Shown here piece by piece: positions 1 to 10,531 of a DNA stretch of 64,000 nt. The notes beneath the pieces are model-generated. The model saw nothing but the letters and a program-made list of their open reading frames with translations. It was not told the DNA's origin and made no database searches. Source of the stretch: Diploscapter coronatus (Eukaryota > Nematoda > Chromadorea > Rhabditida > Rhabditidae); assembly GCA_964036155.1 (NCBI GenBank), contig OZ038422.1, positions 68,161,201-68,225,200 of the forward strand, in the 5' to 3' direction. The position numbers and the translations under genes are program-made. Position 1 is the stretch's first letter. Every line of letters starts with the position of its first letter.

Positions 1-553
1 CAACTTTGCCCCCTCAAGCTCCGCCCACTTTTTCCTGCCCTGCCGAATTGCATGATTCCCCATTTTCAAACGTCTTTTCGATTTTTCTTGACATTTTCGC
101 GAATAATCTTTATAATTATATCCTAATTATCTCTCTAATTGACCAATTAACTCTCTTTAGTGTTTGCTGTTCATTTTTCTTGTTTTTTAGCGATTTTTTC
201 TCTCAAATCAGGACCCATTTTCATCGAGTCAGTTGTCGGTTCATCCAAGATATGCAGATGTTGCCATCGTCATCAGAACATTAGAATTGCAAGTTGATGG
301 ACAAACAAACAGTCGCTTATTGGATGTTCTCATGAAAATGTCAAATTTGCACGAAAAATACGAAATTTCGGTCGAAAAATGAACAGCAAACACTAAAGAG
401 AATTAATTGGTCAATTAGAGAGATAATTAGGATATAGTTATAAAGATTTTTCGCGAAAATGTCGAGAAAAATCGAAAAAATAGTTTGAAAATGGGGAATC
501 ATGTAATTCGGCAGAGCAGGAAAAAGTGGGCGGAGCCTGAGCGAGCAAAGTTG
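1..553. repeat. Foldback (MITE-like) element with ~180-bp inverted arms
   Basis: The first ~200 bases reappear as their reverse complement at about 370-553. The left arm opens CAACTTTGCCCCCTCAAGC and the right arm ends GCTCGCTCAGGCTCC on the other strand. The arms are about 90% alike by eye and enclose a unique centre at about 200-370. Both arms give similar short spurious ORFs. The element may begin before the window. It lies directly beyond the putative last exon of the TSP1 gene. Confidence 0.8.
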
Positions 554-570
554 CAAAATGTATGCAGTAT

Positions 571-3500
571 TCACTTACTCAGGATAGACTATATAACAGG
601 AATTCTAGTTTGAATTTCATTGCATAAGCTTCAAATACTTCTTTTCAATGCAAGAATGCCCAGTAGCGTCATTATTTACCTTGAATAGCTTGGCAGGAGC
701 AGTTGGTTGCATTGCAGGTATCTCTTCCGTTATAACGATTCCAGAAGTTGGCGATTGCGTAGGAAGAATAGGAAGAACGATTCCAATGTTTGACTAGATT
801 TGTATCATTTCACGATATCAAAAGCAGACAAACTTACATCAAAGTCGACTCTCTGGATGTTGTTCCCAAAGTCATGCTTGATATGAAGTTCGGGCTTAAC
901 ATTCATCTGTTCATTCGATTTATTCTTTTCTTCTTCACTTCCAAACTCATCGTTCGTGGTGAATCTTCGTTCAAAGTCAGAATCAGACATCGAGAATTCG
1001 CTCGCTTTGCCCGCAGCTTCGACTTGCTGCTGCTGCTGCTGTTCAGTTGATGTTTCAAGCTGTTGCGTTGCTGCAGTGACTACTATTTCTTCAGAACTTG
1101 TTATCGGAACTGCTGATGTCTGTGCAGTAGTAACAATTTGAGTGGTTGATGTTGTTTCAGGCTCAGTGACAGTAGTCGAAGGCGTAGAAGGCGCTGTTGT
1201 TGTTGTTGTTATTGTCGTAGTTGTCATTGTTACTGAAGAAGTGGTTCTAGCTGTTTCAGGAACTTGCATTCGTTGAATCTGTCTTTGGACTTCGTCATCG
1301 GCATCATTTTCGCTGATTTTGAAGAAGTTCGGATTCTGCGTGGTAGTTGCCTTCTTCCTGATCGCATCAGAGTCGGGTGTTTTGAGTATCTTTCGAGTGC
1401 TCGACTTTTCCCAAGCAGTCTTTTCCGTCGTTGCAGCTTCTGCGTCTTCGTAGTCTTCTTCTGACTCATCGTCAGGCTCTGCCATAATTTCAGCGATCAG
1501 CTGTGGAGATAAATTCTCGGGAAGAACGATCGACGACTCGTCCAGAGGAATTCCATTCTTCTAAAATAGAATATCTTTAACAAAGTGAGCATAAATATGA
1601 TTTTTCATTTGAATCGTGAGAAGAGGGTGTTGGAAAGACAAAAATTGCACTATTGCCTTCAAATTCAGAGAGTAGTTGAAGTTTAAAGAGAGGTCGAAGA
1701 GTTTCTGATCATAAAATAAGAAAAAAAACAATTTTCAGTTAACGAACAATAGTAAGTGGATATGGGACTTTAAATAGATCGGAATTACTGACGCTATTGG
1801 ATTCCATGAGCTGTTGGAGAGTCATCTCTTTCGAATTTATATCGCCTTTGGTCACTAATCTGTTGATCATGGGCTGAATAATGATAGAAGTCGTTGGGGG
1901 AAGTTGTGTTGTCGTCGTCCTTTGAGTTGGCTCAAGTGTTGTCGCCAAGTTCGGATTCCCCCACATGCCTGAAGACAATTATTTTGGTAAAAACTCAGGA
2001 AATTAGTTGAATTAAACCGGAAGGTGCTCCAGGAGGCAGGATCATTTTTGGATGTGATGGTGGCATGGAATTCGAATCACCAGATGGAAACGCTGATAGA
2101 GGAGGCAGAATTTGTCGAGGTGGAGGAATAGGGAGGACTATCGCTGGTTTAGGCTTCTTCGCTGAAATTATAGCTCTTCTGAAAGCCCTATGAACTTATC
2201 AAAAGATATGATTACTCGTCCTAGCTATCTCTGGCGTCTCCGGTTCATAATCATCATATAGCTGCTTCATAGCTTCAGACCTGTCCGCCTCTTCGCTGTC
2301 ACTTTCTTTCACTTGATTATTCCTGTTTGAATCGCACGTTTGAAACTCCTGAATCGAAAACATCGAATGATAAATGATCAGTTTATCGATTATTTCATCC
2401 TATATCTTTTCATCCGTCGATATCCAACCTCGATAGATGTTTATAGCGTGCAGAAGAGAGATATCCGATAAGGGGTTAATGAAAAATCGATAGGTTGAAA
2501 ACGCAGGATTGCGTCAAGATATTATCGGATTTCGGGAAAAAGGGCGTTCGAAAGAGAATTTTAGATCGTTGAAAAGATTCTTTTTTTCGGAAAAAAGTGA
2601 AATGCAACATGAAAATTTAAAGGAAAATCAAATTAGTTTTTGGGAAAGTCTTGCAAAACTGTTTTCAAATTTTAAAAATAAGTGCATTATCAAATGATTT
2701 ACAAGGTGCAGATTATATTGTTTAAGAGTGAATGTCAGTAAGGACCAAAGTCGGTGTTTCCGGGGGTCCGTCGATTTGGCTGATTTTCACATATATTGTT
2801 CAGTTTTTCACGCTGATTCTCGTGGTGCTATTCGTTTTTCATAAAAATTATCGTATGCAGGATTACGGTAGCCTGAAGTTTTGATAGATCCGACCTCGGG
2901 AAAAAATTCATAACTTTCTTATTTGTGGACCAAATCGAGTGGGGTTTTCAGCATTGAATAACCCATGAAAAACGCTACAAATAATGTAACTACGACCACC
3001 TGCTAGGGTCAACAACTTCCCGCCAAAAAAATATTTTCCGAAAATTCGACCCTGGCCGACTGCAGTTTTTGAATTTTTTCTCCAAATTAGAGTTTCGTCC
3101 CCAAGCTGGAAATTGACTTATTTTGTAGAGAATTCAATTCTACATCTGAATATGTAAAAATTTTCAAAAACGAATATGGTCGAAACCACGAAAAATGCGT
3201 CCGAACGTGTAAAATCAAGGTGATTATTACATAGTGTCAACTTTGACCCCCCATAACTTCCTTATTTCTAGACCAAATTTTACGATTATTTTTTTTTATT
3301 TTGTAGATCTTGAGTAGGGGAATAAAGTAAAAATAAAAAGAAATTTTCAAAATTCATTTTGGCGGGAAAAAATTACCCGAAGTTACCCTATATACCCATA
3401 CTAGGTTTACACGTAAATGACGTTGGAAAAATTCATACTTCCAGTATGTTGTGTAGAACGACATGGTGAACAACTTTCATTCCAGAACTGATCTCAGATT

Positions 3501-5099
3501 CATTACCGTATGAGCTCCAGAGTTTTTTGAAGTATGGCGGTCAAATTCAACATAATGCCTTTTTATACATTATTTTCAAAAATTCATAGTTCCCTGTGCT
3601 TGCTCATTCTAGAATAAGTTCTGGAACAAAAGTTGATTAACTTGAAGAGCTCTACAAGATTTAATGGAAAACTCCGAGGTTAACTCACATTACACTTGTA
3701 AATGCAGTGCGAGTATATAGGGTAACTTAGGGGAATTTTTTCCCGCCAAAATTAATTTCTAAAAATTTTCTTTATATTTTTATTTTATTCTCATACTCAA
3801 GATCTACAAAATAAAAAAATAATCATTCAATTTGGTTCAGAAATAAGGAAGTTATAAGGGGTCAAAGTTGCCACTATGCAATAATCACTCTAGTTTTACG
3901 CGTTCAGATGCATTTTTCGTGGTTTCGACCATACTCGTTTTTGAAAATTTTTACATATTCGGATGCAGAATTTAATTCTCTACAAAATAAGCCAATTTCC
4001 AGCTTGGGGACGAAACTCTAATTTGGAGAAAAAATTCAAAAACTGCGACAGGATAAAAATTCGAAAATGTGACCCTTTTTTGAGTTTTCAAATTTTTCCG
4101 CCTAATTAACGATTTTCAAAAATGGTCATAATTAGATAAAATGAAATATCTTTCATGGACTATCTAATGCAAAAACCGTATTCGATTTGCTCCAGAAATA
4201 AGAAAGTTACGGGGGGTCAAAGTTTGAAAGTCTATATAGGAATGCACTGGTTTTGTGCATTCAGACGCATTTTTCGTGGTTTCGACCATACTCGTTTTTG
4301 AAAATTTTTACATATTCAGATGTAGAATTGAATTCTCTACAAAATAAGTCAATTTCCAGCTTGGGGACGAAACTCTAATTTGGAGAAAAAATTCAAAAAC
4401 TGCAGTCGGCCAGGGTCGAATTTTCGGAAAATATTTTTTTGGCAGGAAGTTGTTGACCCTAGCAGGTGGTCGTAGTTACATTATTTGTAGCGTTTTTCAT
4501 GGGTTATTCAATGCTGAAAACCCCATTCAATTTAGTCCATAAATAAGGAAGTTATGAATTTTTTCCCGAGGTCGGATCTGTAAAAACTTTAAGCTACCGT
4601 AATCCTGCATACGATAGTTTTTATGAAAAATAAATCACACCATGAGAATCAGCGTGAAAAACTGAACAATATATGTGAAAATCAGCCAAATCGACGGACC
4701 CCCGGAAACACCCCTTTGCTAAGACTTTGGTTTTTCTTGACATTTACTCTTAATAGTTGATAATTCATTACGAATTGGAAAACGATTTTCATCAAGTTAA
4801 TCCTAATATTCAATTCAAACTAGTAAAGGTATGCCTTATTGTGGCCGATGCATTTGAATCCACGAACTGTAGAGCAGGCTCGCACTCGAATCATCACATT
4901 ATTCGAGCAGAATGACCATTGGCTCCAAACACTCCATGTTGAACCAAACTCTGAAAATGACAAAATTCTGCTAATTTTGGTAAAAAATATCAAACATTGT
5001 TGTCATTAGATATGAAAACTTACGTGCATCCGACATATCCTGTCCTATTGTCGAACCAATTGTAATCGTTAAAAATAAGAACATTAATGTGGATTTCAT
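571..5099 (-). CDS. Secreted thrombospondin type-1 repeat (TSP1) protein with Thr-rich tail
   Basis: Eight exons by eye: 5099-5024, 4950-4835, 2348-2216, 2161-2018, 1968-1748, 1560-838, 793-680 and a tentative 588-571, about 514 aa. Residues 1-20 are a signal peptide (MKSTLMFLFLTITIGSTIGQ). A TSP1 domain spans about 31-72, with the WSxWSxW start and Cys 40, 51, 59 and 69. The rest is acidic, Pro/Thr-rich and probably mucin-like, with a Gln run. Intron 2 (4834-2349) starts with GC, not GT. It is needed because reading on stops after four codons, whereas splicing supplies EFQTC with the fourth TSP1 cysteine. The ends of exon 5 (1748 or 1766) and of the last exon are uncertain. An in-frame ATG at 5111 sits directly on a TTTAG acceptor. 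The family is extracellular, binding matrix or glycans; the partner is unknown. Confidence 0.8.
2722..4753. repeat. 2.0-kb palindromic (long inverted repeat) element inside an intron
   Basis: Bases from 2722 match the reverse complement of the sequence ending at 4753 over nearly the whole length, with the centre near 3560. Both tips carry TTAA followed by GAGTNAATGTCA. The tract with CGGGGGTCCGTCGATTTGG at about 2760 returns inverted at about 4690. The right arm has an extra ~357-bp unit: 3903-4050 is repeated at 4260-4406 in direct orientation, while the left arm has one inverted copy. No transposase ORF is visible, so it looks non-autonomous. The TTAA tips suggest, but do not prove, a piggyBac-type origin. 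Confidence 0.85.
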
Positions 5100-5111
5100 T
5101 TTGTTTCGCAT

Positions 5112-5121
5112 CTAAAGTAAG
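5112..5121 (-). promoter_or_regulatory. Splice acceptor abutting the TSP1 start (probable SL trans-splice site)
   Basis: On the minus strand CTTACTTTAG stands immediately before ATGCGAAACAAAATG. An acceptor next to the start codon with no visible upstream exon is the usual sign of spliced-leader addition in nematodes. It could instead end a 5' UTR intron. Confidence 0.45.
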
Positions 5122-8100
5122 AAAAATATTGTTGGAAAATCGGTGCATAAGTATGAAAAGCGATAATATTTCTGGAGTGCTTAGCAGATAAAGGAGAATT
5201 CCAAAACGGATGAAAGGATGAATCCTCGAGAAAGAAGAAAGGTATCTGTAGGAAAAAAGAGGAAAGGAGGAGAGGGAAAGTAAGGGAGAGTGACAGAGAC
5301 CCAATTCGGGAGGCAGCAACTTCGAAACGAAGGAGTGGTTCTTGGAAAGATAAAGAAAAAAGGAGGATGAAAAGACGACTTTGTTTGGAAATCGCACAAA
5401 TGAGATGGATAGTTGAAAAGTGAAATGGGCAATAAAAAGTACACGAAGTGTCAGGGTAGGATAGAATTCGTCAAAGGCACTAGCTGGATTTGCAGGATTC
5501 GAGGATGCCAGCAGTTTTTGCTTGTTAATTTACGATTGTCATTTGAGAACGTAAGTCCGTATACGATAATTACTGGACAAAGTGTCAATCAAAAGTGCAG
5601 GAAAAAATAATGGAAAAAATCAATAATAAATCAAATAAATATCTAAAATTTAGAAATAATGTAGAACTCTGCGCTGATAAACTTTGAATTGAAATATCAA
5701 TTCGTCGTAATGTCGCAGTGAATATTTGAATAAGTGAAAAATCCAATGTTTTATAATTTGATTTCTTTTTTCATAGGATTAAAGTAATGTCAATATTTTA
5801 TCGGAGAATTTTAAGGACAGATAAATTCTTCTATCTGACAAATCAGACATAAATTTAATGTCAAATGAAAAAGTGAAATCTACATTTTAAATCTCTGCGA
5901 TATAATTTTACTTTAATACCAAGGTTTCGAACACTTTATAGCATCATTTTCGGAAGATAATAGATAATATTCTCTACGTTTTTAAATTTATTCAAACTTT
6001 TACATGCATGATATGGATTAACTAATTCACGTTCCCAGCACATCTTCAAACTCTTCGAATTCTAGCGCATATTGTTGTCCAACAGGTTACATAATGCGAT
6101 TTGCAAATATCTCCCCATGTTTAATGTCCATGTAAATGAGTCAAGTCCTGTTGTTGAGTTGTTGATGGACAATGTGAATCCTGTGCAAACAGCCCTTCTC
6201 TCGGCTTCGAATGGATTGCGTAATTATAGCCATCGAGTCGAGAAGCTGTTCATCTCCATTGTCTTTTTAGGCAAATTCACAGCTTCTTCACTTGAATTCC
6301 TGCAGCCAAGCACTCAGCACAATAATTCTGGGTTTTCTTCATAAATCAGACTCATTGTACAAGATAAATGCTTTATTATGAGATGATGACTAGAGAGCGC
6401 AAGCTCCGCTCCTGTGCAAAAGTGCGGCATGTAACAAAAAGTGGTAGTTAAGGATTCAAAAAAAAATGGGAAGCAAGTACCCTTCAACCGCCGTATTTCA
6501 TCAGCAATTCAAACTAAATCTACGATAGACTCCGTGAAACAGTCGTGTGCTAAAAATCAGCGCAGAATATTCACTTACATCGGGGGTTTTTTTTTTTTAG
6601 ATTTCAAAAACGTATTCATTTTGAGATTCGGTTTTACTACTTTTCTTAGATTTAGGTTTTTTTTTTTTAAATTTTGTTTTACCTCGCTAATGCCTTAGTT
6701 ATATTCCCAGATGTTTTGAAATCAAATTTTCTCAGTTGAGTAAAGTTGGGAAACAGTTTGCGCCCTCTAACGATGACTCTTGTATTGTTATAAAAGAAGT
6801 GGCATTATGAAAACATAATGAATAATTACAATAACATTTCCGGATACGTCTTTCGACTTTTTCATCATGTCACATATCACTCGTATCACACCTTCGCGCT
6901 ATTACACTGTACTGTTTGACATTTGACTGCATTCGCACTTGACTTTTTGAAGACGCCGCCGGCACGTTTCCGGAATGTATCGGTGAGGACAAAGTTGCGC
7001 AGCGGGGTAGTTTCGGGATGAGTTAGGATGAAATGAATGATTTTTGCTGTCTTATTGAGGATTCTCATTCGAAAATCCTAAATCTGCGTATTCAGTTCAT
7101 TCATTCGGTCATTATCTGCATGGACTATCGTTCCGCCTGAATGCTCTTCCGCAGATCATTCGCGCATTTCTGTCATTCATACATTCCTCAGATTTATTAT
7201 TGATTATTGCATTATTATCCAAAAATCCAAATCTAATGAACTGAATGTTCTGAACTGATTTTCAAAAGCTCTTTTCCGAATTGCAATTCATGTGTGTGAA
7301 TTAACTTATTAACTATCGATCGATCATGAGTAATGTTCTATGAATTTATTATACCGTATTTCCTCTAATCGAAGCCCCCTCTTAGCTTTTCACCTTTGGC
7401 TGGTCATATCATCTCAAAGTCTTACCGAAACTTATATAAATCATACATATTATTAAAAATTCGAGTCTATATCTCGAATATTCCTGCACTTATAGAACGC
7501 ATCCCTAACGAAAACTTGGAGTTAATTTTTAAATTTGTACCAACCTCTAATAAACCTAAGTTGTTTATGTTTTTCTGCTTGTCTGCATTTTTATGCATAT
7601 TCTATCATTCATTCAATTTGTCATCAACCACCAATTCATATGCCTAGAGGATAATCCCCCCGTGTTGATTTCGCGTAAATTTCTTCATTCCCACCGTATT
7701 TGCAAACATTTTCTCTGCTTCTCTCCATTCGCCTTCGTTCTCTCGCTCATCCCAAAGGGGATTTAGGCTTTAGTCGACTTTCACACCTCTTAGTTGGGCC
7801 AAACAGAGGATGAATTGGGAGATGGAGGTGGTTAGAAGAGAGGGAGGAGTTGAGAGGAAATGCGGCCAATGGGAAGGGAAAGGGGAGGGGCGAGGAGTTC
7901 CGAAAGGGAGGTGCAAAGGATGAAACGGTAGTTAGTCCTCAAAAGTGTCGGCAGGCACTGTCAATTAGTCATTAGTCATACCTGCGCTGATTGCAGATTA
8001 TCACCTCTTATCACAATTAGTTTTTATTCAACAAACTGTTCTCGCAATTTCCTCCTTTTTCTTTACAAAATCGATGTCATTTTATGAAGAAAATTGTCCA

Positions 8101-8170
8101 CAAATTGGTGTATTTCATTTTAGATTTGTCCTGATATTGAACTAGTGAGAGACTCACAAGAATTGATTTG
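5122..8170. other. Gene-free spacer between divergent genes
   Basis: This is the divergent upstream region of the TSP1 gene (minus) and the homeobox gene (plus). It is AT-rich, with purine-rich stretches at 5200-5400 and 7800-7930. Short ORFs at 5020-5444, 6072-6344 and 6886-7068 show no spliced continuation or family similarity. I see no RNA gene. Confidence 0.5.
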
Positions 8171-10531
8171 ATGTCGTTGCCTTATCCCTACTGGCCCGAT
8201 CAATTACGCAGTTGCATCAACGCCATGACAACTCCAACGAGGTATTTTCGCGATTTCAAATATTGAAATAAAAATGAATCATTTAGTTCCGGAGTAAATG
8301 GGAGCAGCAATTCGTTTTCGATCGATTCGATTCTGTCGAACCGAATGTCACTGCCGATGTTTCCTCTGGCAGGAGATCCTTTTGCCTGGCACATGGCCGC
8401 TGCAGCTTATCCTTTTCTTCGTAAGTTATTTGAATTTTGATTTCGATTTTTTTAATGTTATTGACTATTCATTTGAGATCAACTATCTTTCACACTGTTG
8501 AGTAATATGCAAAAAAAAATGATCTGCTAATAGTCCCTGTGTGATGTGTCATTGAGTCAGTGAATTTTACGTAATTTTCAATTCAAAAGCCTTACTGTAC
8601 TTTGGTACATTTGCTCAAGGATTTGTCGATTTGAGCAAAGCATTTCGACCAAAAGTTACAAGTTGACAATTCAATTCTTCAATGCCCGATTCATTGACAC
8701 TTTGATGCCTGGATTGCCGAGTTTGCACTTGGCTCTGCTCTGTTTGAAATTCCACTCGGTTTCGTTGGTTTTTTCCCCCTTCTCCTTTCACTTCGATTTC
8801 GGCTTCCTTGCCATTTCTCATTTCATTTCACTTCTTCATTTCACAGTTCAGCAATCCTTCCTCTCCTTTACTATTTGTTCATACTTACCAACAATAGAAA
8901 CAACCAACTTATCGAGATTGCCGAGAGAAGGAAAGGGAATGTAGAAACAGAGAATTAGACGGGGAAACAAACATTCAACAGTGCATTTGCGCATTGTGCA
9001 TTTGTATGACTTGACTCGTTTGATCCGTGCCAATTCCCAAATGCTCCATTGGAACTGGGAATTGCGAAAAATCGGCAAATTGACACAGATCGACGACAGC
9101 AAACAACAATAATCAGAAATATTGATGCCCAAAATAACTTGGAAATAAAATTGCAATTTCAGCCGGAAATTTGATGCCATCACCTCTTCTGCCGACCTTT
9201 CTTCCCTCGTTCCATTTCAACGGGAAAAGGAAACGTCGCCATCGCACAATATTCTCTGAGGAGCAGTTGCAAATCCTCGAGAAGACATTCCTGTCGACCC
9301 ACTACCCGGATGTGAGCACGAGGGAGAAATTGGCAATTCAATGCGATCTCAGGGAAGAACGAGTTGAGGTAATCGTTAGATATAGTTGCAGAAAAGATTA
9401 GTTGAAATTATTATTCTGGCTGAGAAATAATGTGAGAAGTTTCAATTTGGAATTTGCAAAATCGAAGTTTATTTGAGCTTTATTCCAACAAATTTGTAAC
9501 CATTTCACTAAAATTTCGTCTGATTTTTTAAAATCTTAGCGCTGTTCCAACCAATGATTACAAATTCTGATGTTTTTTCAAAGTACGTTCTCAGCTGAAC
9601 CTCTATTTAATTTTAATCTTTGGAAAACTGCGCACCTAATTATCCAGATCCAATCAAAAGCTGATAATCCTAATTAGCGTCACGAGGATAAGTGACTAAT
9701 TGCTTTATCGATCTCCTTTATCCTTCCTTCTTCGGATAATTGCAATCGGATGGAGGCGCGATTTCCATTCCAGCTGATTGCTTCGGGTCGATGGCTGATT
9801 TGGCTGATTGGATAATCACATCGCCTCTTCCCATTTGTTATTATTCTTCCTCTTTCGCGATGATGCAATGAGAGAGTCGATTTCCCCTTTGTGAGCTCTG
9901 CAAATTTCTCCCAAATTGTCCTGCTCAGCTTCTGCAGCTATCGCATTTAGTGCCTCTATAATTATAGCATTAGCTCTGAGAGCCCACCATATTTGGCATT
10001 ATCGCTCCTCTCTTCCTTCTGCCATTTGCAAATCGCTGGACAAAGACAGCTGTACAGTAAGAGACACAGAGCGGCGGGAGCCTTTATTGTTCCTGCTCTC
10101 GTAACATTAGAATAATTCATTTATAAAGTGATCAGATAATCTAAAACAAATATATGAGCTGGCTGAATATTTGATTCAGGTCTGGTTCAAAAATCGACGA
10201 GCCAAGGAGAGGAAGCAGCGCAAAGAAGTCAACGGTGATGACAGTAAGGACGGAGAAAATAAGGTGATTTGTGAATTTTTATTGAAAATCTTTTTTTTCT
10301 TTCCAGATTTCTTCCGTTAGCGATGCATCTGACTGTGAATTGAGTGAAGATGACGAACCAAAGGAGAAACGACAAAAACGAAGCTCGAATGAAAGCGATT
10401 CCAACAATTCGTCGTCCCAAGCAGACAGTGTTCAACGACATCCGAAGGCAAGCAATAATTCCCGGTCAAATCAGAATCCACCAAGTTACCCGGAATCTCA
10501 CAACCAGAAACAAACAAAGTCCGAGTCTTAG
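8171..10531 (+). CDS. ceh-45: Goosecoid-type paired-class homeobox transcription factor
   Basis: Five exons: 8171-8241, 8287-8420, 9163-9368, 10180-10263 and 10307-10531, all phases consistent, 239 aa. An engrailed-homology-1 repressor motif, FSIDSIL, is at 34-40, as in goosecoid, where it recruits Groucho/TLE. The homeodomain is at about 92-151 ([16 protein letters not shown] ... YPDV ... [15 protein letters not shown]). Lys 141 is homeodomain position 50 and Asn 142 is position 51, so it should bind K50-type TAATCC sites. The intron between exons 3 and 4 splits the recognition helix just before VWF, a common paired-class position. The tail is Ser/Asn/acidic and disordered. One departure is RRAKERKQ where goosecoid usually has RRAKWRRQ. 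It is a nuclear regulator, and the long flanking spacers fit a developmental control gene. ceh-45 is the C. elegans goosecoid-like gene; orthology is inferred. Confidence 0.9.

Noticed and set aside
5020..5444. Minus-strand ORFs of 87-125 codons
   Set aside because: Shadow frames over the TSP1 first exon and a purine-rich upstream tract; the real frame is the signal peptide with the AG|GTAAG donor at 5023.
6072..6344. 90-codon plus-strand ORF in the TSP1-homeobox spacer
   Set aside because: Codon use is mixed, no flanking splice signals form a chain, and nothing is recognised; could be revisited with RNA data.
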